From an uncultured Desulfovibrio sp. (GTDB taxonomy: Bacteria; Desulfobacterota; Desulfovibrionia; Desulfovibrionales; Desulfovibrionaceae), in NCBI GenBank assembly GCA_944324555.1, contig CALUWU010000151.1:1-58112 (forward strand): a DNA stretch of 58,112 nt, in the 5' to 3' direction. The notes under the pieces were generated by a model. The model had not been told where the DNA came from and made no database searches. It worked only from the letters and a program-made list of their open reading frames with translations. Position numbers and translations under genes: made by a program. Below are positions 24,923 through 32,988 of the stretch, one piece after another. Positions within the stretch are counted from its first letter, which is position 1, and the number at the start of each line of letters is the position of its first letter.

Positions 24923-26049
24923 CAGCGCTTCTCCATCTTCTGGGGATTCTGCCTGAGTTCGGGCAGCGCCATATAGGGCAGCATCTTGCCCGCGGCGCCC
25001 GCGTCCAGCAGCACCTTGTCGGCGGCGTCGCGAAGGATGTTTTCCATGGCTTCGTAATAGAGACGCTGCTCCGTCACCTTCGGGGCCTGCCGGTACTGTT
25101 CCAGCAGGGCCTCGAAACGGGCGGCGTCGCCCTGCGCCCGGTTGACGCGCGTGGCCTTGTAGGCGTTGGCCTCGTTCAGAATGGCGGCGGCTTCGCCCCT
25201 GGCCTTGGGCAGCAGCTCGTTGCGGTAGGCCTCGGCCTGATTGATGAAACGGTTCTTGTTTTCGCGGGCGTTGGTCACGTCGTTGAAGGCCGCGGAAACT
25301 TCCGGCGGCGGCACGACGCCCTGGAACTGCACCGCAATGACGTTGATGCCCGCGCCGTAACTGTCGAGAAGGCTTTGCAGCAGCACGGCGGCGTCGTTCT
25401 GAATCTGCAGCTTGCCGTCGGTGATGACCGACTCAATCTTGTTGTTGCCGATAACCTCGCGCATGGCGGCTTCGGCCGCGCTGCGGACCATTTCCGTGGG
25501 ATTCAGGACGTTGAACAGATAAAGCACAGGGTCCTTGATCCTGTACTGCACGCTGAACTGGACGTTGACGATGTTTTCATCGCCGGTCAGCATGTCGATA
25601 CCGTTGGCGACAGGGCCGCTGTCGCGCCGCGCCAGTCTGCCGCCACCGCCGCTGATTTCGCTCCGCAGCACGCGGGAAACCTGCGGCTTGAAGACGGTTT
25701 CAATGGGCATGGGCAAGGCGTAATGCGGGCCGGGGCCCACCGTCCGGTCGTACTTTCCGAAGCGCATCACCACGCCGACCTCGTCGGGATTGACGATATA
25801 TATCCCCGACAGGAGCCACAGGCCGACCACCGCCGCCGCGCCCCAGCCGATAAGCTTGCCGCCGCCCGCTCCCAGCGAAGGCAGGCGGAAACCGTCGCCG
25901 CCGTCGTCCTTCTTGCGGAAGTCGTGCCGCCGGGCGCGGGGCTCTTCCCGGGGCGCGTCGTCGTCATCGCCGAAAAGGGGGCGCTGCGGGCGCGGCCGCC
26001 CTTGCTGTTTCTTCTTTTTTTCCTGTAATTTGTCCCAGTCCCAGTTCAT
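24922..26049 (-). CDS. hflK: HflK, membrane regulator of FtsH protease
   Basis: 375 aa. The cytoplasmic N-terminus is Lys/Arg/Gln-rich (LQEKKKKQQGRP...), followed by a transmembrane segment near residues 70-90 (GWGAAAVVGLWLLSGIYIV) and an SPFH domain (VVMRFGKYDRTVGPGPHYALPMP, VQFSVQYRIKDPVLYLFNV). It partners HflC. The ATG at 26049 has AAGGAACC 4 nt upstream; an in-frame TTG directly before it is less likely. A good promoter lies 360 nt upstream, giving an unusually long leader. Confidence 0.95.
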   Translation of the reverse strand: MNWDWDKLQEKKKKQQGRPRPQRPLFGDDDDAPREEPRARRHDFRKKDDGGDGFRLPSLGAGGGKLIGWGAAAVVGLWLLSGIYIVNPDEVGVVMRFGKYDRTVGPGPHYALPMPIETVFKPQVSRVLRSEISGGGGRLARRDSGPVANGIDMLTGDENIVNVQFSVQYRIKDPVLYLFNVLNPTEMVRSAAEAAMREVIGNNKIESVITDGKLQIQNDAAVLLQSLLDSYGAGINVIAVQFQGVVPPPEVSAAFNDVTNARENKNRFINQAEAYRNELLPKARGEAAAILNEANAYKATRVNRAQGDAARFEALLEQYRQAPKVTEQRLYYEAMENILRDAADKVLLDAGAAGKMLPYMALPELRQNPQKMEKR

Positions 26050-26408
26050 CAAAGGTTCCTTATTGCGGGCTGTGCTTCTTCTCTTGTGCGGAACAGACCG
26101 CGACGCGAAACGCGCCGTTTCGCCCGGCGCGCGACGCCTTGCCGCCCGGGAAAGGCTCCATGCGCCGGCCGGCGCGAGGAGGAAGCCTGCGCGGGCAACG
26201 CGACGCTATTTCATGTCCGCCTGTTCCGGCCTTTCATCCATTGTCCGATCCGCCGCTGCAATACAGACGCGCCGCGACGCCGCCCGCCGAACGCCCGCAG
26301 TTGCAGACGAACGACGGCAACGCGCCGCGACGTCGCATTCCCGGGGCGCCGCGCTCCCGGCAACGGTTGCATTTTCGCGGCGCTCCCGTTCTCAACGTAC
26401 TTCTTTTT
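26050..26408 (-). other. Long untranslated leader of hflK; no gene seen
   Basis: About 360 nt between the promoter at 26409 and the hflK ATG. It is GC-rich, and possible frames here have skewed composition and no ribosome-binding site. No known riboswitch pattern was recognised. The rest of the gap up to 26570 holds a GC hairpin (ACCGGAAGCGCC / GGCGCTTCCGGT near 26470-26500). Confidence 0.35.
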
Positions 26409-26437
26409 ATAGTAGGACACGAGCGCTCCCCGGTCAA
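26409..26437 (-). promoter_or_regulatory. Sigma70 promoter for hflKC
   Basis: TTGACC (26437-26432), exact 17-bp spacer, TACTAT (26414-26409) on the minus strand. One of the best promoter matches in the window. No heat-shock sigma32 pattern was recognised. Confidence 0.7.
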
Positions 26438-26570
26438 GAAATCCCGTCCCGCCCCCCGAAACAGGAACGACCGGAAGCGCCTGGGCGCTTCCGGTCGCAA
26501 ACTTCCGGAACGGACATTTCATTCGGGCCCCTGTCCGCGAAGAGCCCGCCGGCGCGCGGAAACGGACGCG

Positions 26571-27488
26571 TTACGTCCGCCGCTGGCGCCGCTCCAGCCC
26601 CAGTTCCACAAGACGTTCCAGCAGCGCGCCGAAATCCATGCCGATCGCGGCCGCTTCCTGCGGCACGAGGCTGGTCGGCGTCATGCCGGGCAGGGTGTTC
26701 ACTTCCAGAATCGTCAGCCTGTCATCGGGCGAAAGGATGAAGTCCGTGCGGCTGTAGCCCGCAAGGCCCAGCGCCCTGTGGGCGGCCAGCGCAAGCCGTT
26801 CCGCCTCGTCCAGAACGGCCCGGGGCAGCGGGGCGGGGCAGATTTCCCGCGCGCCCCCCGCGGCGTACTTGCTGGTATAGTCGAAGAAATCCCCGGCGGC
26901 GGGCTCGATGAGAATGGGCGGCAGCGCCCGGTCGCCCAGCACGCCGCAGGTGACCTCGCGGCCTTCCAGACGCGGTTCCAGCAGGGCGCAGTCGCCCGCG
27001 GCGAAAATTTCGTCCAGCAGGGCGTCCAGCTCCCGGCGGCTGGAGGCCCGTCCGAGGCGCAGGGAGGAGCCGCCGGTATTGCTCTTCACAAAGAGGGGCC
27101 AGGGCAGGCGCGGCTCCCAGTCGCCGGGGGGCGGCGCGGGCAGGAACTCCCAGTCGGCGGTGGGCAGTCCGGCCAGGCGGAAAAGCTGCTTGGCCGCGGC
27201 CTTGTTGAGCGCAAGGAAGGACCCCGCCGGGCCGGACCCCTGATAGGGGCAGCCCGCCTGATCCAGCATGGCCTGAACCAGTCCGTCCTCGCCGGGCGAA
27301 CCGTGAAGGTTGATGAGAGAAAAGTCGTGAGCGCGCGCCGTTTCCAGCAGAACGTCGAAACTGTCGCGCAGGTCGAGGAACGTCACGTCGTGACCGCGCT
27401 CGCGCAAGGCGCGTTCCATACCGCGCGCCCCGGCAAGCGAAACCTCACGCTCCGTGGACCAGCCGCCCGCTATCAAAAGAATCTTCAT
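26571..27488 (-). CDS. ddl: D-alanine--D-alanine ligase
   Basis: 305-aa ATP-grasp enzyme that makes the D-Ala-D-Ala end of the murein precursor. Motifs: ILLIAGGWSTEREVSLAGA (substrate loop), LINLHGSPGEDGLVQAMLD, PYQGSGPAGSFLALNKAAAK, PLFVKSNTGGSSLRLGR (ATP loop), GYSRTDFILS and LEVNTLPGMTPTSLVPQEA (Mg2+ ligands Glu/Asn). The ATG at 27488 lies inside the 3' end of the upstream HD gene (44-nt overlap), so translation is likely coupled; the longer frame to 27659 is not used. Confidence 0.95.
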   Translation of the reverse strand: MKILLIAGGWSTEREVSLAGARGMERALRERGHDVTFLDLRDSFDVLLETARAHDFSLINLHGSPGEDGLVQAMLDQAGCPYQGSGPAGSFLALNKAAAKQLFRLAGLPTADWEFLPAPPPGDWEPRLPWPLFVKSNTGGSSLRLGRASSRRELDALLDEIFAAGDCALLEPRLEGREVTCGVLGDRALPPILIEPAAGDFFDYTSKYAAGGAREICPAPLPRAVLDEAERLALAAHRALGLAGYSRTDFILSPDDRLTILEVNTLPGMTPTSLVPQEAAAIGMDFGALLERLVELGLERRQRRT

Positions 27489-28143
27489 GCAGAGAGCACC
27501 CCAGATGCGCTTCCAGCGCGCTTTCAATAAGATTGGCCTGCCGGTAGGAATCGGCAATGCCGGAACGGGCCTTTTCCGTCCTGCCGTACCTGTCCAGCAG
27601 ATCGTGGAAGCGTTCCGCAAGGGAAACGCAACGATCATGCATGGCCCGCTTGTCGGCATAGATCACGAAAAAGGGGAGACTGCACAGGCGCTCCGGCTCG
27701 CGCACGGGCACGGCCCACGGCCAGTGCACATGCAGCAGCACGCCCTGTGCGATCAGGGGATTGCGCGTTTCCGCCATGACCCAGCCCGCGCCCAGCACGG
27801 CGTGGCTGCCGCCATGCCGGATGCAGTAGGTCTTGGCCAGATCATGCAGCAGGGCCGAGGCCCGCGCCATGTCCGGGTTCACGGGCATGCCCGCCGCCGC
27901 GGCGCGGCGCGCCAGCTCTCCGGCGATATGCGCCACAAGCAGGGAATGCGCCCGCACGTTGTCGAGCATCTCGTACTTGTCCCAGAGGGCGAAGCAGGCT
28001 TCGTCGTCGGGGACGAGCGCGTCCCCGGCCTGTCCGCCAAGGGCGGCGTGCCCGGCGAGAGAGGCTTCGGGAAGGGCGTCCAGAGGATGCCGGCCGCAGA
28101 CGAATTCCGTCGAAACGGGATGAGGGGGCAGAATAGCGCGCAT
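27445..28143 (-). CDS. HD-domain (predicted phosphohydrolase) protein
   Basis: 232 aa. HD-superfamily metal residues: VRAHSLLVAHIAGELARRAAA, then ASALLHDLAKTYCIRHGGSHAVLGA, with a later HVHWPWAVPV and a YADKRAMHDRCVSLAERF segment, as in YqeK/tRNA-nucleotidyltransferase-type HD hydrolases. Substrate unknown. The ATG at 28143 is chosen by length and promoter position; ribosome-binding match is weak. It overlaps ddl by 44 nt. Confidence 0.8.
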   Translation of the reverse strand: MRAILPPHPVSTEFVCGRHPLDALPEASLAGHAALGGQAGDALVPDDEACFALWDKYEMLDNVRAHSLLVAHIAGELARRAAAAGMPVNPDMARASALLHDLAKTYCIRHGGSHAVLGAGWVMAETRNPLIAQGVLLHVHWPWAVPVREPERLCSLPFFVIYADKRAMHDRCVSLAERFHDLLDRYGRTEKARSGIADSYRQANLIESALEAHLGCSLHEDSFDSGRLVHGA

Positions 28144-28149
28144 GGGCAC

Positions 28150-28178
28150 ACTATGCCACCGAGGACAACGCAAGGCAA
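28150..28178 (-). promoter_or_regulatory. Possible promoter for the HD-ddl pair
   Basis: TTGCCT (28178-28173), 17-bp spacer, CATAGT (28155-28150) on the minus strand, very close to the ATG, so the leader would be nearly absent. Confidence 0.4.
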
Positions 28179-28357
28179 GGCGGGGAATTGCAATTCGGCC
28201 CCGCATGGGCCATGATCGGAAAGGGAGCGCCCGGCCGGAAACCCTCCGTCCCGGCGCCGGAACGCCGTCCGTTCCTCCCGCGCCGCCGGCGCCGCAAGGG
28301 AGCCTGTCGCGGTATCGTCACATTCCCCTCCTATGATGCGCGCAAAAGAGGGATCGC

Positions 28358-30502
28358 ATGCCGACCAAGACAACAACGCTTCTTTACCCCGAACAGCCCT
28401 GTTCGTTGGAAGAAATGCGGGATCTTTCCTGCCCCAATCTCTATCTCAACAGGGAAATCAGCTGGCTGGACTTCAACCTCAAGGTGCTGGAAGAGGCGCT
28501 CCGCCCGGGGCAGCCCCTGCTGGAACAGCTGAAATTCCTCGCCATCTTCCACAACAATCTGGACGAATTCTTCATGGTGCGCGTGGCGAACATCCTGCGC
28601 CAGTACCGCGGCGGCGCGAGCAACGTCTCGCCGGATCGCATGACGCCCGCCCGGCAGCTGGCGGAAATTCGCCGCCGCGCGCTGCTGCATACCGCCCGCG
28701 CGCAGGCGCACTGGAACAAGAACCTCCGCGCCCAGCTCGCCGAGCGCAGCGTGCGGGTCGTGGATTACGACGAGCTTTCGGAAAAGCAGCGCCGGTTCCT
28801 CGACGGCTACTTCAAGAACGAGATCTATCCGATCCTGACGCCGCAGGCCATAGATCCGGGGCATCCCTTTCCCATGATCTCCACGACCTGCCTCAACTTC
28901 ATCATCCAGCTGAGCTGCCGGGACGGCGTGGATCGCTTCGCGCGCCTCAAGATCCCCAACAACCTGCCGCGCTTCATCTTCATCCCCCGCAACAAGGAAG
29001 CCAAGACCTACGCCTCCCTCGGCTTCGACCCCAACGTGCGCGGCGACGACATTCTCCCGCTGGAAGATCTCGTGGCCCAGTACCTGCCCATGCTCTTTCC
29101 CGGGCACAGGGTGGCAAACGCGGCCCTCTTCCGCATCACGCGCAATACGGATCTGGCAATCGAGGAGGACGAGGCCGACGACCTGCTGGAAGCCGTCAAG
29201 GACTTCGTGGATCAACGCCGTTTCGGCGACGTGATCCGTCTGGAGATAGCCCACAGGGCGCCCAAGGGCCTGATCGCCTTTCTGGCCTCCCGGCTGGGGT
29301 TGCAGCCCTTCCAGATATACCGCGTCAAGGGGCCCATGGCCTTCGCCGAATTCATGACGCTCTACAACGTGGACAAGCCGCAGCTCAAGGCGCCCCCCTT
29401 CCACGCGCGCATCCATCCGGCCCTGAACGGCGGCGATCCCTTCGCCGCAATCCGCTCGCAGGACATTCTCCTGTTCCATCCCTACGACAATTTCATATCC
29501 GTGCTGGACTTCATCCGGCGCGCGGCCGAAGATCCGGACGTCGTGGCCATCAAGCAGACCCTTTACAGGGTCGGCAACGATTCGCCCATCGTCAGGGCGC
29601 TGATAGAGGCCCGCCGCCGCGGCAAGCAGGTGGTGGCCGTGGTGGAACTCAAGGCCCGCTTCGACGAGGAACGCAACATCACCTGGGCCGAGGAGCTGGA
29701 AAAGGAAGGCGTCAACGTGGTCTACGGCCTTGTGGGCATGAAGATCCACGCCAAGCTCTGCCTTGTCGTGCGCCGCGAGCGCGATCTCGTCCGCCGCTAC
29801 GCGCATATCGGCACCGGCAACTACAACCCCTCCACGGCGAAGATTTATACCGATCTCGGCCTGCTGACGGCCAATCCCGACATCTGCGCCGACGTGACCA
29901 ATCTTTTCAACGTGATGACCGGCTACGCCTGCCGCGACGCCTACCGCTCGATCCTGGTGTCGCCGCTGGTCATGCGAAACCCGCTCGTCGAGCTGATCCG
30001 CCGCGAGGAGGAGCGCCAGCGCCGCTACGGCGACGGCGCCATCATCTTCAAATGCAATCAGCTGGTGGACCCGGCCGTCATCCATGCCCTCTACCGGGCC
30101 TCCATGGCCGGCGTCCGCATCCGGCTCCAGGTGCGCGGCGTCTGCTGTCTGCGCCCGGGCCTGCCGGGCATCAGCGACAACATTGAGGTGACCAGCATCG
30201 TGGGGCGCTTTCTCGAACACTCCCGCATCTACTGGTTCAATGCCGGAGGAGAGGAAATCTTTTACATCGGCAGCGCCGATCTCATGCCGCGCAACCTCGA
30301 TCGCCGCATAGAAGTGCTCGCGCCCGTCGTGGACGCGCAGCTGCGCTCCCAGCTTCGCCAGATGCTGGAGCTGCACCTGCGGGACAATACCCAGACCTGG
30401 CGGCTCCGCAACGACGCGACCTACGAGCGCCTCGCTCCGCCGAAGGGCGAAACGGGCGTCGACGCCCAGGCAACCATGATGCGGGGATTCCCCCTCGCCT
30501 GA
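28358..30502 (+). CDS. ppk: Polyphosphate kinase 1
   Basis: 714 aa, full length. Reversibly makes long-chain polyphosphate from ATP. N-terminal domain NREISWLDFNLKVLEEAL. PLD-like catalytic halves contain MKIHAKLCLVVRRERDLVRRYAHIGTGNYN, where the His of KIHAKL is the one that is phosphorylated, and a later FLEHSRIYWFNAGGEEIFYIGSADLMPRNLDRR. The frame opens with ATG at 28358 preceded by GAGGGA. It is first of a three-gene run with an HD protein (51-nt gap) and the exopolyphosphatase. No clear Pho box was recognised upstream. Confidence 0.97.
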   Translation: MPTKTTTLLYPEQPCSLEEMRDLSCPNLYLNREISWLDFNLKVLEEALRPGQPLLEQLKFLAIFHNNLDEFFMVRVANILRQYRGGASNVSPDRMTPARQLAEIRRRALLHTARAQAHWNKNLRAQLAERSVRVVDYDELSEKQRRFLDGYFKNEIYPILTPQAIDPGHPFPMISTTCLNFIIQLSCRDGVDRFARLKIPNNLPRFIFIPRNKEAKTYASLGFDPNVRGDDILPLEDLVAQYLPMLFPGHRVANAALFRITRNTDLAIEEDEADDLLEAVKDFVDQRRFGDVIRLEIAHRAPKGLIAFLASRLGLQPFQIYRVKGPMAFAEFMTLYNVDKPQLKAPPFHARIHPALNGGDPFAAIRSQDILLFHPYDNFISVLDFIRRAAEDPDVVAIKQTLYRVGNDSPIVRALIEARRRGKQVVAVVELKARFDEERNITWAEELEKEGVNVVYGLVGMKIHAKLCLVVRRERDLVRRYAHIGTGNYNPSTAKIYTDLGLLTANPDICADVTNLFNVMTGYACRDAYRSILVSPLVMRNPLVELIRREEERQRRYGDGAIIFKCNQLVDPAVIHALYRASMAGVRIRLQVRGVCCLRPGLPGISDNIEVTSIVGRFLEHSRIYWFNAGGEEIFYIGSADLMPRNLDRRIEVLAPVVDAQLRSQLRQMLELHLRDNTQTWRLRNDATYERLAPPKGETGVDAQATMMRGFPLA

Positions 30503-30553
30503 AGCCCCGGCGCTCCCCCGCGAACGCCCTGAACGCAAACCAAGGAACAGCAC

Positions 30554-31285
30554 ATGGCTACCGTCAACCGACGCAGGAAAAAAGCAGCTCCGACCCCCTC
30601 GACGCCCGAAACCCCGGCGGCCGCCCCCCTCGACGAGGACGCCGCGCCCGCGCAAACCGCAAGCGCGGCGGAAACCGCAACGCCGGCGCCCGCCGCGACA
30701 ACGGACGCGACGCCGGACGCGCCCCCTTCCGGCGCGCCCGAACAGGACGCGGCCCTGGAACACGGCCGCCACGTGGCCTTTCTGGCGGATCGGCTCTTCG
30801 ACAGTCTGGCCGCGCTGCACGGGCTGGGCAACGGCTGGCGGCGGCGGCTGCGTCTGGCGGCCCTGCTGCACGACATCGGCTTTGCCGAAGGCCGCAAGCG
30901 GCACCACAAGACCAGCATGCGGATGATCGACGAGGACAAGAGCCTGAACATCGCCGACAAGGACCGTCCGCTCGTGGCCCTGCTGGCCCGCTATCACCGC
31001 AAGGCCTGGCCCTCGCTGAAGCATGAGCGCTTCGCCGATCTTTCGGGCAGGAAACGCGACGCCATCCGCAAGGCAGCGGCGCTGTTGCGCGTTGCCGACG
31101 GACTGGACTACCGTCATCTGGGCAACGTTCAGGACATCGAGGCCGAAATAACGGAAACGCGCATCCGCCTGCATCTGCGAACCTGCGGCGAATGCGGGCC
31201 GGAACGCGAACGGGCCCTGAAGAAGGGCGATCTTCTTGAAGCGACGTTTGATCGCGCCCTGGAGTGCGTATGCCGGGAAGCGTAA
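30554..31285 (+). CDS. HD-domain protein between ppk and ppx
   Basis: 243 aa. A disordered Pro/Ala/Thr-rich N-terminus of about 65 residues is followed by an HD domain: EHGRHVAFLADRLFDSLAALH, RLAALLHDIGFAEGRKRHHKTSMRMI, LVALLARYHRKAWP, AAALLRVADGLDYRH. This closely resembles the C-terminal HD domain that many Ppx/GppA proteins carry, here as a separate protein. The C-terminus has a CGECG motif. The next gene starts inside its last codons, so expression is coupled. It may modulate or assist polyphosphate or (p)ppGpp hydrolysis (inference). Confidence 0.83.
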   Translation: MATVNRRRKKAAPTPSTPETPAAAPLDEDAAPAQTASAAETATPAPAATTDATPDAPPSGAPEQDAALEHGRHVAFLADRLFDSLAALHGLGNGWRRRLRLAALLHDIGFAEGRKRHHKTSMRMIDEDKSLNIADKDRPLVALLARYHRKAWPSLKHERFADLSGRKRDAIRKAAALLRVADGLDYRHLGNVQDIEAEITETRIRLHLRTCGECGPERERALKKGDLLEATFDRALECVCREA

Positions 31286-32889
31286 TCGGCGGCGGGGTCG
31301 CGCCGCTTGAGGAAAAGACCATCGGCATCATGGATCTGGGCAGCAACTCCCTGCGGCTCATGCTGGCCCATGTGCGGCCGGACGGCTCCAGCGCCATCCT
31401 GAATCAGGTCAAGCAGATGGTCCGCCTTGGCGAAGGCGCGTTCCAGCACGGGCGCCTGCGCGAAGAAAGCATGGCGCGCACCATTGCCGTCCTGCGGGGC
31501 ATGGCGTCCATGTGCGACGTCTACGGCGCTTCCGAGATCGTCGCCGTGGCGACCGCCGCCGTCCGCGACGCCGCCAACGGCGAGGAATTTCTCGCCCGCG
31601 TCAGGGAAAAGACGGGCGTCGTCTTCACGGCCGTTTCCGGCCAGGAAGAAGCCCGCCTTATCTATCTTGGCGTCTCCAGCGGTCTGGAACACACGAGCTC
31701 CCTGCGTCTGTTCATCGACATCGGCGGCGGCAGCACCGAGCTGATTGTGGGCAGTTCCGACGAATGCCGCAATCTGGACTCCATGAAGCTGGGCTGCGTG
31801 CGCCTGTCCAACCTGTTTTTCGAAAACGCGGACAAGCCCGTTCCGGACAGACGCTATGCGGCCCTCCAGAATTACATCCGCAACAACGCCCTGCATTCCT
31901 TTCAGCGCATTGCCGATTTCACGCTGACCGAAGCCGTGGGCAGCTCCGGCACAGCCCAGAATCTTGCGGAAATAGCGGCGGCGCTCGACGAGGCCGACGC
32001 CCTGCGCCAGGGCCGCAAGCCGACGGAACGCCGCGATCTTCTCAGTTACGCCGGCCTGCGCCGCGTCGTGGACGAACTCTGTTCCCGCACGCTCAAGGAG
32101 CGCAAGAGCCTGCCCGGCATCAATGCCAACCGCGCCGACGTCATCATCGCCGGCGCGGCCATCCTCCAGACCATCATGGAGGATCAGGGCTTCGATACCG
32201 TCCGCATCAGCAACCGCAATCTGCAAAACGGCCTGCTGGTCGACTACATTACCCGCCGCCGGCCCAACAAGGACGGCGGTTTCCATCCCGTCCGCAAGGA
32301 AAGCGTGCTGCACCTGGCCCGGAAATGCGGTTACGAAGAACAGCATTCCCGGCATGTGGCCCTTCTGGCGCTGGATCTCTTTGACAGCGCCCGCGCCCTC
32401 GGCCTGCACGATCTGTCGCCCAACCTGCGGGAGATACTGCATTATGCCGGTCTGCTGCACGATATCGGCATCTTCATTGCCTTTTCCCGCCACAATGTCC
32501 ACAGCTACTATCTTATCCGCAATACGGAATTGCTGGGCTTCACGGCGCGCGAGGTGGAGCTCTTGGCCGCGCTGGCCTACTTTCACCGCAAGCGCCCCTC
32601 CAGAAAGACGCCCGTCTATACCGAACTGGACGACGACATGCGGGCGGAAGTCCGCCCCCTGTCCCTCTTCCTGCTCCTTGCGGAACGCATGGACAAGAGC
32701 CACCGGCAAATCATCCGCACCGCCCGCTTCCTCCGCACGGGGGACAAGCTGACGCTGCGCGTCAGCGCCGCCGACGACTGCCCCATAGAAATGGAACAGC
32801 TCCGGCACAGTCTGAAAAATATCCGCAAGGTCTTCGGCGCCCGGGAAATCGACGTGGAGTGCCAGCGCGAACAGGGACGCGCCGGCTGA
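31270..32889 (+). CDS. Exopolyphosphatase / guanosine pentaphosphatase
   Basis: 539-aa Ppx/GppA phosphatase of the ASKHA fold. IGIMDLGSNSLRLMLAHV (phosphate 1), FTAVSGQEEARLIYLGV with catalytic Glu, LFIDIGGGSTELIVG (phosphate 2) and KLGCVRLSNLFF. It also has its own C-terminal HD-like domain (EQHSRHVALLALDLF, YAGLLHDIGIFIAF, LAALAYFHRKR). ATG at 31270 has TGGAG upstream and overlaps the HD gene by 16 nt. Hydrolyses terminal phosphates from polyphosphate and/or pppGpp; ppx versus gppA cannot be decided by eye. With ppk it forms a build/break polyphosphate set. Confidence 0.93.
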   Translation: MPGSVIGGGVAPLEEKTIGIMDLGSNSLRLMLAHVRPDGSSAILNQVKQMVRLGEGAFQHGRLREESMARTIAVLRGMASMCDVYGASEIVAVATAAVRDAANGEEFLARVREKTGVVFTAVSGQEEARLIYLGVSSGLEHTSSLRLFIDIGGGSTELIVGSSDECRNLDSMKLGCVRLSNLFFENADKPVPDRRYAALQNYIRNNALHSFQRIADFTLTEAVGSSGTAQNLAEIAAALDEADALRQGRKPTERRDLLSYAGLRRVVDELCSRTLKERKSLPGINANRADVIIAGAAILQTIMEDQGFDTVRISNRNLQNGLLVDYITRRRPNKDGGFHPVRKESVLHLARKCGYEEQHSRHVALLALDLFDSARALGLHDLSPNLREILHYAGLLHDIGIFIAFSRHNVHSYYLIRNTELLGFTAREVELLAALAYFHRKRPSRKTPVYTELDDDMRAEVRPLSLFLLLAERMDKSHRQIIRTARFLRTGDKLTLRVSAADDCPIEMEQLRHSLKNIRKVFGAREIDVECQREQGRAG

Positions 32890-32988
32890 TCCGCCGCCCC
32901 GCCTACGCGCGCGACGGCGGCGCGGAAACAGGGAGCGTTCCCCGGCCCGGACGGTCGATTCCCGCCGCGCTCGACATCAGGAGACATC

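Noticed and set aside
26211-26522. 103-residue frame on the minus strand before hflK
   Set aside because: Arg/Gly-heavy composition, no ribosome-binding site, overlaps the hflK promoter.
28331-31174. 947-residue open frame opposite ppk and many other long antisense frames
   Set aside because: GC-rich genes give long open frames on the other strand; these lack start signals, have His/Gly/Arg-skewed composition, and lie opposite clearly conserved proteins.
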